From contig VZRR01011619.1 in NCBI GenBank assembly GCA_013398015.1, positions 645,007 through 709,006 of the forward strand: DNA of 64,000 nucleotides, in the 5' to 3' direction. This DNA is from Oreocharis arfaki. Taxonomy: Eukaryota > Chordata > Aves > Passeriformes > Paramythiidae. Positions 45,401 to 58,703 of the stretch are shown here, in pieces (position 1 is the stretch's first letter; the number at the start of each line of letters is the position of its first letter). Both the position numbers and the translations under genes were made by a program. A model generated the notes under the pieces. The model was not told the DNA's origin. It worked only from the letters and a program-made list of their open reading frames with translations, and did not search any database.

Positions 45401-47769
45401 CACTGTATGAACCTCATCCATACATCTTCCATTAAGAAACAACCTATCTCAGAACTAGGATAGCTTTTGAGTGTCAGCTGCCCACCAAATCTAACTTTAT
45501 TAACCAGAGAGACACTTGGAATAGTTTTCGTACTTCATTTGCTGTAGGCACTTTTTAAATTATTTCTGATAGAGGACTTCCAAAACTGAAGGTAGGTTGG
45601 AGTCTTGTGTAAAGAATACAACTTTCTTTTTACTTTTGTTGGAAAGCTTGCAGAAAGCCTACAGAACAATCATGAATGCAATAGACATATAGTGCATTTT
45701 TATATGTTTTTTAAAATTAAAAACTAATTAGTATTTTATTTTTACTATAGACAATTACTTTACTATTAACTGTTTATGGGCTTTCTACTTAGGGAATAAG
45801 AAGTATTTACAAAAATAGCAACAACAAAACCAAAAAAACCCAAACACACATGAAGCCTAATTCTTTAGACAAACGTACTTTTTACTAATGAAATCTACAC
45901 TGCAAAACAAAAGCATAAAAATGAAATCCAAGAAGAAAAACTACACTGAATCATCCTTTATTTGTGCTTCATTTTTAACAACATGTGAGCAGCAATATTA
46001 AAGGCTTTTTTTATGTCAGAAGTGCTTTACTCCTTTAACAAAGCTGCTTACATGCACAAGGAATATTACAGGTTTACTGTATTAAATACAGTTTCTAATA
46101 CATTTGCTTTCAGGTAATCAGAACTGGTTTGTGACTAAAGCCAAGATAATCTTATGCTGTGTTTTCAGAATGAAAAATATAGGGTTTACTGGTTTTTTTC
46201 TTCCCTAATGATCCCAATCATTAACTCAAAATATTATTCCTAGTTAAGCTGGTGCTGTGGAAGTATGGAGCAATTTTAATGGGAAATTTGAAGTGAAACT
46301 TACTGCAAATCTGCTTTCTAGTGTAAATTAATTGGTGTAAATAAGAAAATATGTCCAGTAACACTAATGTAAAAGTAAAAATAAATAAGGCGTAAAAAGT
46401 CAGTGTCTTTCCTACGCTCATATTAGATTACATCTCCATCAACTCACAGTAAAAGAAAAGTGTCTACAATTAATTCTCTATAAAATTATTTTGTTAAATA
46501 TAAAAAGGGATCAATGCATAATAGTATTACTTAAGGAATTTCATTGTTCAAGGAACTATTTTAACTGTATTACATGTGTTTTGAAAAAAATCAAGTGGAA
46601 ATTTTAGGTCTACTTGCCGAATAAATCAAATTATTCTAAGGGTAATTTGTCCCATAGCATAGTGAATTTTAAACCAAAAACTGGAGTTTTGAAAAACACA
46701 TAGGATGACATAGTCATGTACAGATGTTTGAATACAATTACCACTTTAGCAGTATTATACTTTTTATAGTAATTCTACTAAATACTTTGTAGAACTTCTA
46801 TATTGCCCTTAAAAATGTGCTTTTAAAAGTTGTTGGCATAGGCTTTGTCATGTGAAATGATAAATTATTACAGATCTGATTGTATTCTAGTTGTCTGTTT
46901 TGAAAATGGAAATCTGAATTATTAGTCCTCTGGATTGTGAAACCTTACAGCATGAAATTACAACTCGTTTCTTGCAGGGAGGGTTGGATGTGCATTCGTA
47001 CTAAATACAACATTATAACTTGACAGATTTTATTCAGTTGCTTGTTTGGTCCCTGGTAGTGTAAATTGTAAGCACTGTGCAAATAATATTGCATATATGT
47101 TCAGAAAATATGAATGATATTCTAGGATCTATTTATGAATACTTTCTTAAACCGAGTTATATCTTGAGAGAAATCATCAAACTTTCTGTACATTCTGATT
47201 ACATTCACTTGCCTACGATCATGTAAGCTACAGTTGAGCCCCAAAAAATTTATTGAAATATACCTATCCATTATTTTAATTTTTCTGTAGACATAACTGA
47301 TTATTGTTTTTAAATGTGCATAGACCTTTGGATTTCCAGAAGGTTAAAGTCACTGGGGTGGGTCACTCTCATTAAGTCACTAGGAAAACTGGTTTGACGT
47401 TGTTATTCATTGCTACTTCAATTCTTATTAGCACTATGAACAGGGAATGTAAAATCCTGGAAATGTGTTCCTTAGTGCATCTCTTCTGTGCACATCATTC
47501 AGCACCAGAAAAATAAAGAAGTGGAATGGATGAGGTACAACAGTAAATACCAGCTTCCATGTGAGAGAAGCAGAAAGTGTAAGTAAGGAAAATGCAAATT
47601 CAAATGAATCATATTGACAGTATCTCAGTCACACCTCAGAAGTGAGTTTTTTGAGTTGTAGTGATGATACCTGCAGTGTAATCCTGGGGTCCTTAATCCT
47701 AGAATCTTGCTCTTCTGGCAAGAATGTAAAAATTCACATTACATGTACTGTTAAAGACTTTTATCAACT
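45401..47769. other. Unique AT-rich sequence, no gene seen
   Basis: No recognised repeat, RNA gene or protein-like frame. The longest frame is 66 codons on the - strand (46,221-46,421) and looks random. Confidence 0.6.
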
Positions 47770-48208
47770 GATGACAAAAATTCTAGGTGTCCTGGTGGAT
47801 AGTAAGCTGAACCTGAAGCCACAGTACACTCTTGCTGACATGATGAGAAACTGTGTCCTGAATAGCATCACAAGAGTACAGACATCATATTAAGGCATGT
47901 GATAATGATGCTTTATTAAGCACTTTCCAGAACTTGCGAGTGGCCGAGGCAATGGGTAAAACCTGAAAATTCTGAAGTTCTACTTGAACATAAGAAAGAT
48001 ATTTTTCTTCTGAATGTGCTCAACAACTGGCAGAGGTTGTCCAGAGAGGGTGTATAGCCTCCATTCTTAGAGGTATTAAAATGTTTCCAGAATATATCCT
48101 GGGCAACTTGTTTTAACTATCCCTGTTCTGAGAAGGGAGTTGCAGTAGATGATATCCAGAAGTGCCAACCAGCCTCAGACACTCTATGGTTCTTCTTCTA
48201 TGTATCTC
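47770..48208 (+). mobile_element. CR1 LINE, decayed 3' fragment
   Basis: The element begins with codons for 'KILGVLVDSKLNLKPQYTLA' (within the 47,642-47,893 frame), matching the CR1 segment after the FADD box. It then shows 'ctggcagaggttgtccagag', 'cctgggcaacttg', 'gagttgcagtagatgatatc' and a terminal 'ctatggttcttcttctatg'. It is more diverged than the other copies and has lost part of the middle. Full frame decay makes it a relic. Confidence 0.85.
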
Positions 48209-49844
48209 CATACATTCTAGAAAAATAACCAGAACAAGACAAATCTGCAGTCTTTCTCTCTGGCACTCACTGAATTCCTTTTATTAAAGTGTAAAATTAC
48301 CATGTATGCCTATAAAACTCCAGTAAAATAAATAAATAAATATACCCTGAATTATGGGCTGTATTAAATAGAAGTAGATGAATGTCTCAGGAATATTCTA
48401 AGATAGACATCCAATATTTTAAATGTTCCTTAAGTCAAAGCTGGGTAGTACTGCAACTGTTATTCCATTTTTAAAATGTTGCAGAATTGATTGTATAAAA
48501 ACGTTGAACATAGAGAAAATGCATTTAGAATTGAAAGGAAATGGAGAAAAAACCCTCTACTATGAATAAAACCAAGATATCATTCTTATTTGTGTGTTTC
48601 ATCTTCCACCAGCTTCAAGCTATCAACCAATTTTCAATTATAGCTTCTGGGTTCTCTTAGTTTGCTTTTCAATTAGCAAAAATGCAAAAAAAAAGAGGAT
48701 TCAATTTGCTTCTGTTCTACAGCAAATGTATATTTCCTGCTACTCTTCCCACAGTGCTCAATTCTGTTTCTCAGTCAATTGTAGAATTGCAGTATAACAT
48801 CCTCTCCTTTGATCTAATAGCTACTTTGTTTGTTCTGTTTGACTGACAGTGCCTGCAATGGCCTTTAGATAGAAAAAACCACTTTTTTAAAACAAGAATT
48901 AATTCAATACAATTTGTCATGACCAACTCAATTTCATTTTGTTCATATATACTTGCAAACCCTTTACCGTATTAATGGCATTATCTTACTGTAATCATTG
49001 ACAATGAGAACTGTTGTAAGCTTTGTGGATCTACTTTCAGAGAGTCCAGGTGGAATGGAGAAATATATTTAGCAGCAAGGGAGAAAAAGAGAAAGAAAAT
49101 ATGTGTGTTTATCTTCTAGATTTTCCATCTCTATTAAAAATGCTGAAATAATTGGATATAATGAAGACTCTAAATGAGATCATGCCAATAAAGTGACACT
49201 TAATCATTTTCTATCACTCAGTTTTATCTAGGTTAGGCTCTTAGAAAAAGCTAAGAAATTTTGAAAAAGTGCTATTTCAGTTGTGATGCTGTTTGCCTGA
49301 ACTGCTTTTCTAGCCAGATCTAATAATGGAACTAGTAACTTTCTTTATGTATGAAACTAACTGTAATTACAAATTTAACTTTCAAATGCTTAAGCTTGAA
49401 AAAGAATAGTTAAAAGTTGTTTATTTGTATCTACCATCAGTTTAATTTAAGGATTTTCAAATAAATATAAGAAATGTAAGAAAACCTTTTAATTTCTTTA
49501 AAAATTCAGCAGAGCTACTTGATTTTGTTTGATATTTTTGCTTAAACAGTTTACAAGAAATAAAAACCCAAAGCCATTCAGTAAGTAAAAAGCAAAGCAC
49601 ATGCCTGTAAAGAATAATAGTACTATTTACTCTTTAGACAGAATACTAAAACTTCGTAAGAGAGTGTTCTTTTCAACGACATGATATCTTCAAAGCAGAA
49701 GGAAAAATACAAAGATATGTCAAAATAAGCAACGTATTCAAATTCATGTATTTTAGCTTCACACATAAAAAAATCGTGAGGAGTATAAAACACTCGAAGT
49801 CTGTGACTTTATTAATGTAGACTCTGTCCAACAGCTGAGTTGGC
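48209..49844. other. Unique AT-rich sequence, no gene seen
   Basis: An (AAAT)n run lies at 48,325-48,342. Two short frames (48,594-48,797 on + and 49,673-49,882 on -) have no known relatives that I recognise. Confidence 0.6.
48325..48342. repeat. (AAAT)n microsatellite
   Basis: Four AAAT-type units. Confidence 0.8.
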
Positions 49845-50074
49845 AGCAGTCTAAACTTTTCACTCAGAAAGTGTTTGGGCACTGGAACAGGATCCTCAGG
49901 GAAGTGGTCATAGCACCAGCCTGACAGAATTCAAGAGGCATTCGGACAATGCTCTCAGGCACGTGGTGTGATCCTTTGGACTCCTGTGCAGGGCAAGGAG
50001 CTGGACTCAGTGATCCTTCCAGCTTGATGTGGGTCCCTCCAACACACTATATTCTGTAATTTTATGACTCGGTT
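49845..50074 (+). mobile_element. CR1 LINE, 3'-end fragment of a second subfamily
   Basis: It reads 'cactcagaaagtgtttgggc', 'actggaacaggatcctcagg', 'gaagtggtcatagcaccagc', 'acaatgctctcaggcacgtg', 'gggcaaggagctggactcag' and ends 'atattctgtaattttatgac'. This wording (caggatcctcagg, acaatgctctcaggcac, agggcaaggagctggac) differs from the 17,325 and 58,704 copies and marks a different CR1 subfamily. Strongly 5' truncated to about 230 bp. Confidence 0.9.
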
Positions 50075-52104
50075 CAAGTTGATGTAAACTTCAAGAGAAG
50101 ATCATCCTGTGCCAGGGTATTTTATGGATCACGTTTTTCTTGAAAGAAAGCCTATACCAGGGTATACTTCACATCTACTGCTACTTTTGCCTGGTAGGCT
50201 ATCCAATAGCAAATAATTCACCAGGCTGGAACAATATAATGCCATGTGAAATAACACAGATATTACAAGTTACTAATAATTTTATGTATCCTGTCTAGGA
50301 TAAACTTATTCATATTCCACATATTTTATCTCAGATTTACTGGATTACGTGGCTTTTCAATTAACACTTCATTGCAGCAGCAAAGCTTATGAGATAAATT
50401 GAATAGCTTAAAGTAAAAATTTTGTTCACTTAAACCTAATTTTGAATTTTGTTTTACTTTATTTTGAAAATGTCTATAAGTGCAAAGGAGAGAAATTTAA
50501 AAAAAAAACCAAACAGATCCTCCCTGACTCCTATATTCCAAATACACAGAGATTTGAAGCACATGAGAATAGAATGTTAAGTTTATGTTGTGCATAAAGG
50601 CACAGCTAGTCATTTATCCAGGGAGGGAGATCCATAACATTGCTGTGCAGATATGAAGTACTTGCTTCTGGTATTCTTCAGTTTTGTTCACCAAGGAAGG
50701 TAAAAAATGAGATATTAAGATTCTTCATTATCTCATGCCAGGAGGAGAAGACATGAAAATTTTGTTGCAAAAATTAAGATAGGTTTCTGAAAAGATCATG
50801 TAGAATAAAGTATCAAATGCTTGGTATGTAGATTGCCATGGCAGGCCCAAGAAGAGGTACTTACTTGTGGTAAGAGACAACAAAAAGAAAAAAATAACCA
50901 AAAATAACATTCACATAACCTTTTTTTCATCTGAAACCTTAATATAAGATATGAACATTCCTGAATCTTGTAACTTCTACCCACACAGAACTCTTAACAG
51001 TGACTAATCCCACAAAGATTTTCCTGTGAAAAGGGATGATAAGCAAATGTACAAGGAATCATTTATCACTGAGATATGCTACTGTAGTCTCTGAATTCCT
51101 TTATTTTTTCCTGTATTTATTACTCCTTGAACTGAACTGAGATGAAAATTTTTGCCAACAGTTAATTTTTTTCCTTATTTTTTTTTATTGCTTATCAGGA
51201 AACCAGACCCTGGGGGGTGATTAGTCTGAGCAGAGCATTGTGACCACAGAGCCCATCCACATCTCCCTTCACAGGAGGATGTAACATGTGCGTGGTGCCT
51301 TCATCACCTTAGCAGCCTGTTTTAGTCTGCTTCTACATCAGGAGGCTGTCTGTGCTCAGCACTGATAACAAAGCCGTATCGCTTTTCAGAGTGACAGAGC
51401 ACAGTGACATATCAGCACTGGAAGTTAAGGGAAAAACCCCTTCTAATTTAACTGCTAATCTGCTGAAGCTGTGTTCAAACCTAGCACGCTTGTTTTCAAT
51501 TAAAACTTTCTTTTAACTAGAAAAAAAGTTTTGTCTGTGTCTTTGCCTTTTTGGGTTGCAGTCAAGTCAGAAAGGAGCTGAAAAGCTAGGAAACAGAGTC
51601 GATTGTTTTTCACACTGCTAAATGTCAGACATTTGTTTTTCAGATGGAAATTGCACAAAATACACTTTCTGGAAGCTGTTTTGTTTGAAACTCATGGAAC
51701 GTTTGTTGTCAAAATGAGAATTTTCCTCTGAAGTAAGATACAGAATGATTAACGTATATTGGCAAAAAAATCCATTACTCAGTGTTAATTTAGAGCTTGG
51801 GTCTAGAATTATTAACGGTAGAATGGAACAGGTTTAGTACAAATCGTAGTGCATTTGGCACTTTGAGCAACAAAAGCAATGATCTCAGTAGATTTTTAAG
51901 GCCATACTGGCAAGTAATCAGTCTCTGTTCCTAAGTGTTTTCTTTAGCGTTCACTGCTGTCTCAACAAACTAACCTACAGCATTAGGTTTTTAGACTATT
52001 TGTGAAAGGAGACCGTACTTCAAAGGATAAAAAGCTGGTATTGCTTGGATGAGGATAATGTTGATAATTACTATGTAGTCCTTACCCTAAGAAAAGGGGG
52101 TGAA
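50075..52104. other. Unique sequence, no gene seen
   Basis: The part at about 51,190-51,800 is richer in G/C, of high complexity and without homopolymers in its first half. It resembles neither CR1 nor an LTR that I know. It might be a conserved element. No frame over 62 codons is present. Confidence 0.55.
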
Positions 52105-52626
52105 AACCCTTTTTAGGGTCTCATGCCCTATCAATGAGGAACTGCACAAAAAGTTGAGAGGGAGCACGACCAGAGACTGGAAGAGAGTGGAACTGATCAA
52201 AGCGGTATTCCAAACCCTGGAACATCACACTCAGTGTGTAAAGGGGAAAAGTTGGCTGGGATGGAACGATCGCTGCCCAGGGATGGGACGGGCACCAGTT
52301 AGCAGTATTGTACGTCACTTGTTTCTCATGTTTTGTTACTCACTCTTCTTCTCCTTATCATTCCTGCTATTGTTATTGTTACTACTACTTTATTGTTACT
52401 TTGTTATTACTGTTGTTATAATTGTCGTATTTAGTGTTAGCTGCATATTTTTATTGAAATTACTATTTATTATTTTATTTTGTTTCAATTGTTAATTTAT
52501 TCTTTTCCCAGACCAGGAGGTTTACGTTTTATTTCTGATTCTCCTCCTCACCATGGGTGATTCTGGTGGTGGGAGTGAGGGGTAGCTGCATAGTGCTTAA
52601 TTTCCAACTAGGGCTAAACCATGGCA
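52105..52626 (+). mobile_element. Solitary avian ERV-type LTR, 5' edge unclear
   Basis: The sequence carries the order I associate with a very abundant avian ERVL-class LTR: 'gcggtattccaaaccctgga', 'catcacactcagtgtgtaaa' (TATA-like position), 'gatggaacgatcgctgccca', 'tacgtcacttgtttc', then a T-rich region with many TTATTGTTA units, and the characteristic end 'ggtgggagtgaggggtagct', 'gcatagtgcttaatttccaa', 'ctagggctaaaccatggca'. The 131-codon + strand frame (52,100-52,495) is a by-product of the T-rich part. No gag, pol or env sequence lies nearby, so it is a solo or truncated LTR. Fairly old, as shown by the many changes. Confidence 0.7.
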
Positions 52627-55600
52627 CAGTTTTAGAGAACATTTAAAGCAAAATCTACATGAATCTGCGAGAAATTTCTGAGTTAAAATTTTTCTTTGAA
52701 CAAGTTTGCTGGCAATTTGTCTGTTGAATAGCAAAGAGTGATTATTTTTTTCTTTTTTTTTCTCAAAATAGCTTTCCCTCTTCTTGGTTCCCATCAACAC
52801 ATGGAAAGTTGTTTCAGTTTGGCTACCTACCAAAATACTGTCTTCTATGTAATCGCGTGAGCCAACTTGCCATTATTTGATTGATCAAGACTTTGGCCTA
52901 TGGAAAATAAAACATATGGCCTGTATTCCGAAAAAACTATGTGGATAAATATAAAATTAAAATTGATGGCAGCTAGGACTAGAAGTTTGGTTTCTTTCCT
53001 TTCTTTTTTTTTTCTTTTTCTCTTTTTTTTTAAATTTTTAGATTCAGGTGATTGAAATGTACATAAAAATGTAAATATTTTGAAGTTCATAGTTATGCAT
53101 TTTTATGTTGCATTTGTTCCTAATGAACACAATAATGCCTACAATTTTTACAAACCAAAGACAGGTGAAAAGAGACTAGTCAAAGATCTATACTTGTGTT
53201 TCATAGCTAGCCTAATACAAAAAATCTCAAGCTCTTAAAATGGCTAAATAGCTATAATGGCATATACAGCATGCTCTGTATTTTTTCCTCTGAAAATATT
53301 TTCACTCACATCTAATTTTGAAATACAGAAGTAAAATTTATGCAGTTAGTATTTCATGAATTATTTAGAACTCTCTTTCTAATATTCTATGCTAATCCAA
53401 ATAATATACTTTCCTTTCCTTCAAATTCTGTTTGAATATGTAAATTCATCATTCTTAGCAACAAGATACAATAAAATTTCATTAATTAGTTACTTTGCTC
53501 CAACTTTTCAGATAGAATTAGCATAGAATTGAGTAGAGACTGCCACTCCTTGAATAATATTTTCATTGTGTATCTTTGTTCTTGAGGAAAGTTTTATCAG
53601 GCAAGTGTCAAATTTTGTGCTCAGCACAACAAGCCATTCCAAATTTGTTAAATCAGTTTTAATCTGTTCTCTGGAAGGAAATTTATCTTACCTATTGTCC
53701 TGCTCACGAGGCATAATATAGTGGTTTTTGCTTAGGATTATGTCAGCAAGGAAACTGGGGTCATATGTTCACATGGACCTTCATAGACACTAGTGTGTAC
53801 TGTTCTTGCCCCTGGATTCTATTAAATGTTTCTCCTTCCTTTCCTCTCACGCTCTTTTTGGACATTCCTTTGTTTTCTTAGAAAATTAAAACAAGTTTTC
53901 TTAGCAGTGTTTGGAAGTGGCTAAGATGTTTACTATTTATTAACTACAAATATTATCTTTCTGTTTATAAACATATTTGTATGCACACATAACAGTATAC
54001 ATTACGGGCATTTATTTTAAATCTTTTGGATTAACTTTATATATGCCAGTCATGTCTATGTGATAATTTTATAGGGGATGACAAGGGAAAGAAGTATCCT
54101 AAGCTGCACAATATGTTGGGCAAAGGAGAGGCTGTACAAATCACACTTGAAATTTAAACAGATTCGCCAGATCCTTTGTGTTCTCAGAAGAGGAAATCCT
54201 TTGCAATATATAAGTCCTTAAGTATTCTGACACAGAATTATTTTACTCAGGTGTATAAAGAGCTGATAAAGCAGTAGAAGATTAATTCATCTGTGGCCTT
54301 ACCAATATATCCTGTCCACAACACTTTTTAAAATGTATGTTGCATAGTGATGAGGACAACACTACTGTAAAGGTACCCATAACTGCTCTGTGCTAGCAAC
54401 TGTCCCTAAGTTGCTTTCCCATGAGCAAGTCAAATTGCCAACCGGGCTAGGTCTCACTGAAATGTAGAAAGCATAAACCATGCTGATGGAGGTCTTAGCT
54501 CTAAACAGTATTTTGTCCTTCCTATGTGACGTTAATCTGAATGCAATGCGAATCTGTTTTTAGACAGTTGTAGAGTGCTCTCATTTGGTCTTAGCCGTAA
54601 AAGGCTTAGTACATAAATTGTATCTCAGAAGCTGTCCACATTTCATCATCCATTAAAATTTCTATAGTCCAGGAAGGGTAAATTTCTGTGACAATTTCTA
54701 ACGACCAGCTGCAAGATTGGCTTCCTAAAAGGAAGTCTAGTTTTGCTTTCAGTTGTTCAGTGTTAAATGACAGCTTGCCAGATAATGTAAAACTGAATCT
54801 TTTCTATATTTAGTAAGATACTAAAGATAAGTCTTCTTAGTGAAGTGTCTCAGATAGTAATTGAGTTTTCTATAACATGTTATAAGCAAGCAAAGTGAAA
54901 TTGTCTGCATCCACAGTACTCTACTGTTAGTATTATGCCTATTAACACTGTTTCTAAAGAATGAGCTGCAGAAATTCACAAATATGTAAAGCATGGAGGT
55001 GATGTCTCCAGGGTAAAGTCAGTAAGCTCTCTGCAAATCAGGTGCTCAGATATTTCATCAAAAGTTATGACCTTGTGTACAGTTCTCGACAAATACAAGC
55101 CCAATTTCACATAATTAAAAGTCTGTGTAGTAAGTCAGAGGAAAGTGTGAATGGGAAAATATGATGAGTGAAATCATGAGCATATAAACAAAAGGAGACT
55201 AGAAATGACTAAAAGCCTTATGACCTCTCATGGCAACAGTCAAGTAAATCGGGTTTTAGAAATAGGATCGCAAATGTACATTTATTGCATTCTTTTAAAA
55301 AGTATATATTAAAATTTAAAAGCAAAAACCACCCAAATAAACATCAACAGTTCTTTAAAGGGTTGGGGGTGGGGGATAGAAACCACTTAGCGAAACATTT
55401 TTTGTTTTAGGAGATAAAAGCATCAAGGTCGTGTTGATTATACAGTCTTACATGACTGACAAATGCAGTTTGTTTTAAACCATAAAGCCTCCAACAAGGT
55501 GGTAGAGCAGATAAAGATCTAATCATTCATTTGGGATAATACAGTAAGTCTTAAAACTTGTGATCCCATATAAAATGTGTGATATCTCAGCTCCTTCTCA

Positions 55601-58600
55601 GAATCATAAAAAAAGTTTTAAAACTTTTAAATTTTTTAAAATTTAAAAATTTTTTATTTTTAATTTTTTAAAAATAGGCTTTAGAGGCCTATTCTCTTTA
55701 GAGAGTATCAGATTAGAACCTTGTACCGGAAGCCGTAGTTCGTTTAAGACGGACAGTGAAAGAATTTCCTGAATTTTAGTTATTGAATGCTTTTTGACAG
55801 ACATAAATCTATCTCCCTTCAGAATGCTAGTCTAATGGCCAATTGCATACTCATCCTAAATTGAATGATAATGACCCATGGACTTCTCTTACTTTTAGTA
55901 CTTCTTGAGGTAAAGAGAAAAAAAATTTGCCTGAAACCCAACTCCTTTCTCTGCCACTCTCCATGTACACTCTCCCATGGGTGACCTGTGGAAATCTTAG
56001 CAGCTTCATTTGTTCTACTGAACAACACTTGGAAGATATCTGCAAGAGTATTTTGAAGTAAAGCATTTTTAATATGTGACGTCACAGACTCAAGGTTATT
56101 TCCACATAAACTTTCTTAAACGCGTTGATTTATGGATTGTGAATCTGGAATATGTTTTAAGGTTCAGTACAAGACCAAAGCTTTGTTCTGGCAATTTACT
56201 GTTCTTTCTCATAGAACTGAAAAATAATTTGCTGACAGCAAACTGGTGGCAGGTGTGCTTTACTGGTGACAGCTGCATTTCTGACATGGATCACAGAGAA
56301 ACTGTAGTGTTCGTGCTAGAACATCTGGAACATTTGATCAGATTTCAAGATCTAATTCAAATTGGCTGTCTATTTTCATTTTACAAAATAAAGGAAAAAT
56401 AGTATTATGGTGCAGTGTTCATATTAGCAGAAGAAAAAAATCATTAAATCATTATCTGAAAAATATTTTTTTCTAAGAAAAATAAAGCAACAACTATTTA
56501 ATGAAGTACCACTGGATCAAGATATTTATTTACACTTGTGTAATTCTCAGAAGTACTTTGCAAGAGTTGCATTAAAGAAAAGCAAGACAATAAAAAAGAA
56601 TTTAAACTAGTATATTGATATTAATGACAATATAAAATATGTCTCATATAGTAGATAGTTTTCTGAACTGCATATTTTTAAGAAGGTTGAAACATGTCTC
56701 ATTAAAACAGCCACTGAAATGAAAGGATCTAAATTCCTTGAGGCATCTGTTGTTTTAGAAAATTAAATACCAGATTACACTGAAAGAAATAAACATCCAA
56801 AGTATAACCAAATGGTAATGTTTGTCACATGATATTTCACCATCCTTTTCCTAATAAGTTCAGGCTTTATTGGGTGCAAAACTATTGTCCACATGTGAGT
56901 AGCTTTTGCAAGATGAATTAGAGTGTAACTGGTTATATTTCAATGTTACAACAGCCAGCACTTGGGAAAGCATGAAACCTTTGTTGACATTAACAGGCCC
57001 TGGAGTACCTATCCAGTCTAGTGGGAAGCTTTTGAGAGGATTTTCTTGCTCCACGTAGGAAGTTTACAGAAGTTTCCACTTTGTTTACTTGTATATCACA
57101 AATCAATCACATGGCACCACCCCTGCTACACACAGCTCCTGTTAGAGTTTAAATCACAGCAAGAGTTGCTGAGTACCACAGTGTAGTTGCCTTCCTCTCT
57201 CCCCTGCAGGCACAATCTCTATCGAGCTGCTGCCATCTCTTGTTCAGTCCTGTTCACTCTACTGCTGTGGAGTTACAATGGCACCTACCCTCCCTAGCAG
57301 CAGCAGCTGCCAGGGTTTTAGCAAGTTTGCGTTCCTTGTGCAACTCTCATTTTTACACTTGCTCCAGCTCTGCAAAACAAAGTGCAGTGGTGGGGCTTTC
57401 ATCTACCTAGGGGAGTTAGTTTCAGATTCCAGTCAGTTTTGGCACTCTACTACAGCCATAACAGCATTCTGGACTCTAGAGCACTAGCTTATCTGCTCTT
57501 TTGCAGTTGAAAAATCAGACCAATCTTGAAAGTAGATTAGCAGTCACCTAACTGAGGAGAATAAAAATTAAGAAAAGACATGAAATGAACTTGTAGACTT
57601 GCAAACTACTGCAAGAGTGTGAATGACTAGAAAAACAAAACAATACAGTTTTCTTTACAAGAGGTGTAGTTCTATAGGTAATTTCTTCTTACTCTCTGTT
57701 TATGAAGATGTGCTTTTAAAGTCATTTATATGAAAACTATTAAATCTGCAAATGCTGCACATATATCTCATCAAATGAAATAGACTCACTGACTGCTTAA
57801 AGTATTCTCTGGTCATTTTTATTAGTGAAATAGGGCAGAAGAGTACCATGAGGAATGTCTTTAAATATTTAATCTGTTTTGTGTTCAACCTATTTTGTTA
57901 TAAATGCTTGCAATAGGTGTAAGTGCAAAGAAAACTAGGTCATGTGTGAACACAGGAGCAGTAAAATCATAAGCAAGAGCAGATGAATGTGATCAAACTG
58001 CAAGGAAATAATTCACTATATAACTGAATATTGTAATGTCAGTGCAAAGGACTAGGATGCTGTAACCTTGAGGTATCTGTGCAATTTTAAAGCCTTGAAG
58101 TCCAAACTAAATTTTGCCCTTAATATTTGTTATATCCTTCTTTTAAGACCTCTGCTCCCTAGTTTATTGAATAATAATTAAAATATCAAGGAGTTTTGCT
58201 TTACATTTAAGAAAATATGGTGAGATGCTGGCACATGTTACCAAAGTTGAGACAAACTGCATGGGATTCCTAGCAACTCTGACTAGAACTGCAAGTTCTC
58301 TAGATGAGGAAACTTAACTAAGAGTGAGTGATGGATTTCTGACTAGTCATTTATCCTATGAAATCATGCTGACTTTGAAGTCATTATTCCCAATACGAAC
58401 CTTTTCAAGGTTTTTCTGTAAAGATTCTACAAACACAATCTTGTTTGGAGAAAAATTGCATCTTGATTAGAGGTCAAAGAGAGTTTAAAGGGTTAAAAAT
58501 CTGAGTATAACCAGACTTCTCCTTAGTAGTTATCAACATTATACATCTGCAAGGTACCATGTATGAGAAAATAGACAATTAATCTCAAAAAGGCTGCTAA

Positions 58601-58703
58601 AAAGCTCTCTACAAAAAGTACAACTGACATTCATCAGCTTTAGGTGGGGTTTACAGGAGTGAAGTCCCTCCCACTGTAAGCAAAAAGCAGGCTTGACCAC
58701 TTG
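52627..58703. other. Unique AT-rich sequence, no gene seen
   Basis: About 6 kb with no recognised interspersed repeat. It contains an AT inverted repeat at 55,609-55,675. A GC-richer patch at 57,100-57,490 has a 69-codon + strand frame (57,278-57,487) with no known relative. The 56,076-56,402 frame (108 codons, +) is longer than most, but its composition and lack of motifs do not support a gene. Confidence 0.6.
55609..55675. repeat. AT-rich inverted repeat with an 18-bp perfect palindrome
   Basis: Positions 55,611-55,628 (aaaagttttaaaactttt) equal their own reverse complement. The following bases consist of further A-run/T-run pairs that could extend a hairpin. It probably reflects AT simple-sequence expansion. 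Confidence 0.8.

Noticed and set aside
52100..52495. 131-codon + strand frame with a Leu-rich C-terminus that looks like a membrane protein
   Set aside because: The hydrophobic tail comes from the TTATTGTTA-rich part of an LTR; no gene context or homologue supports it.
56076..56402. 108-codon + strand frame
   Set aside because: It has no motif, no GC shift and no neighbouring exon-like signals, and chance frames near this length are expected in 64 kb.
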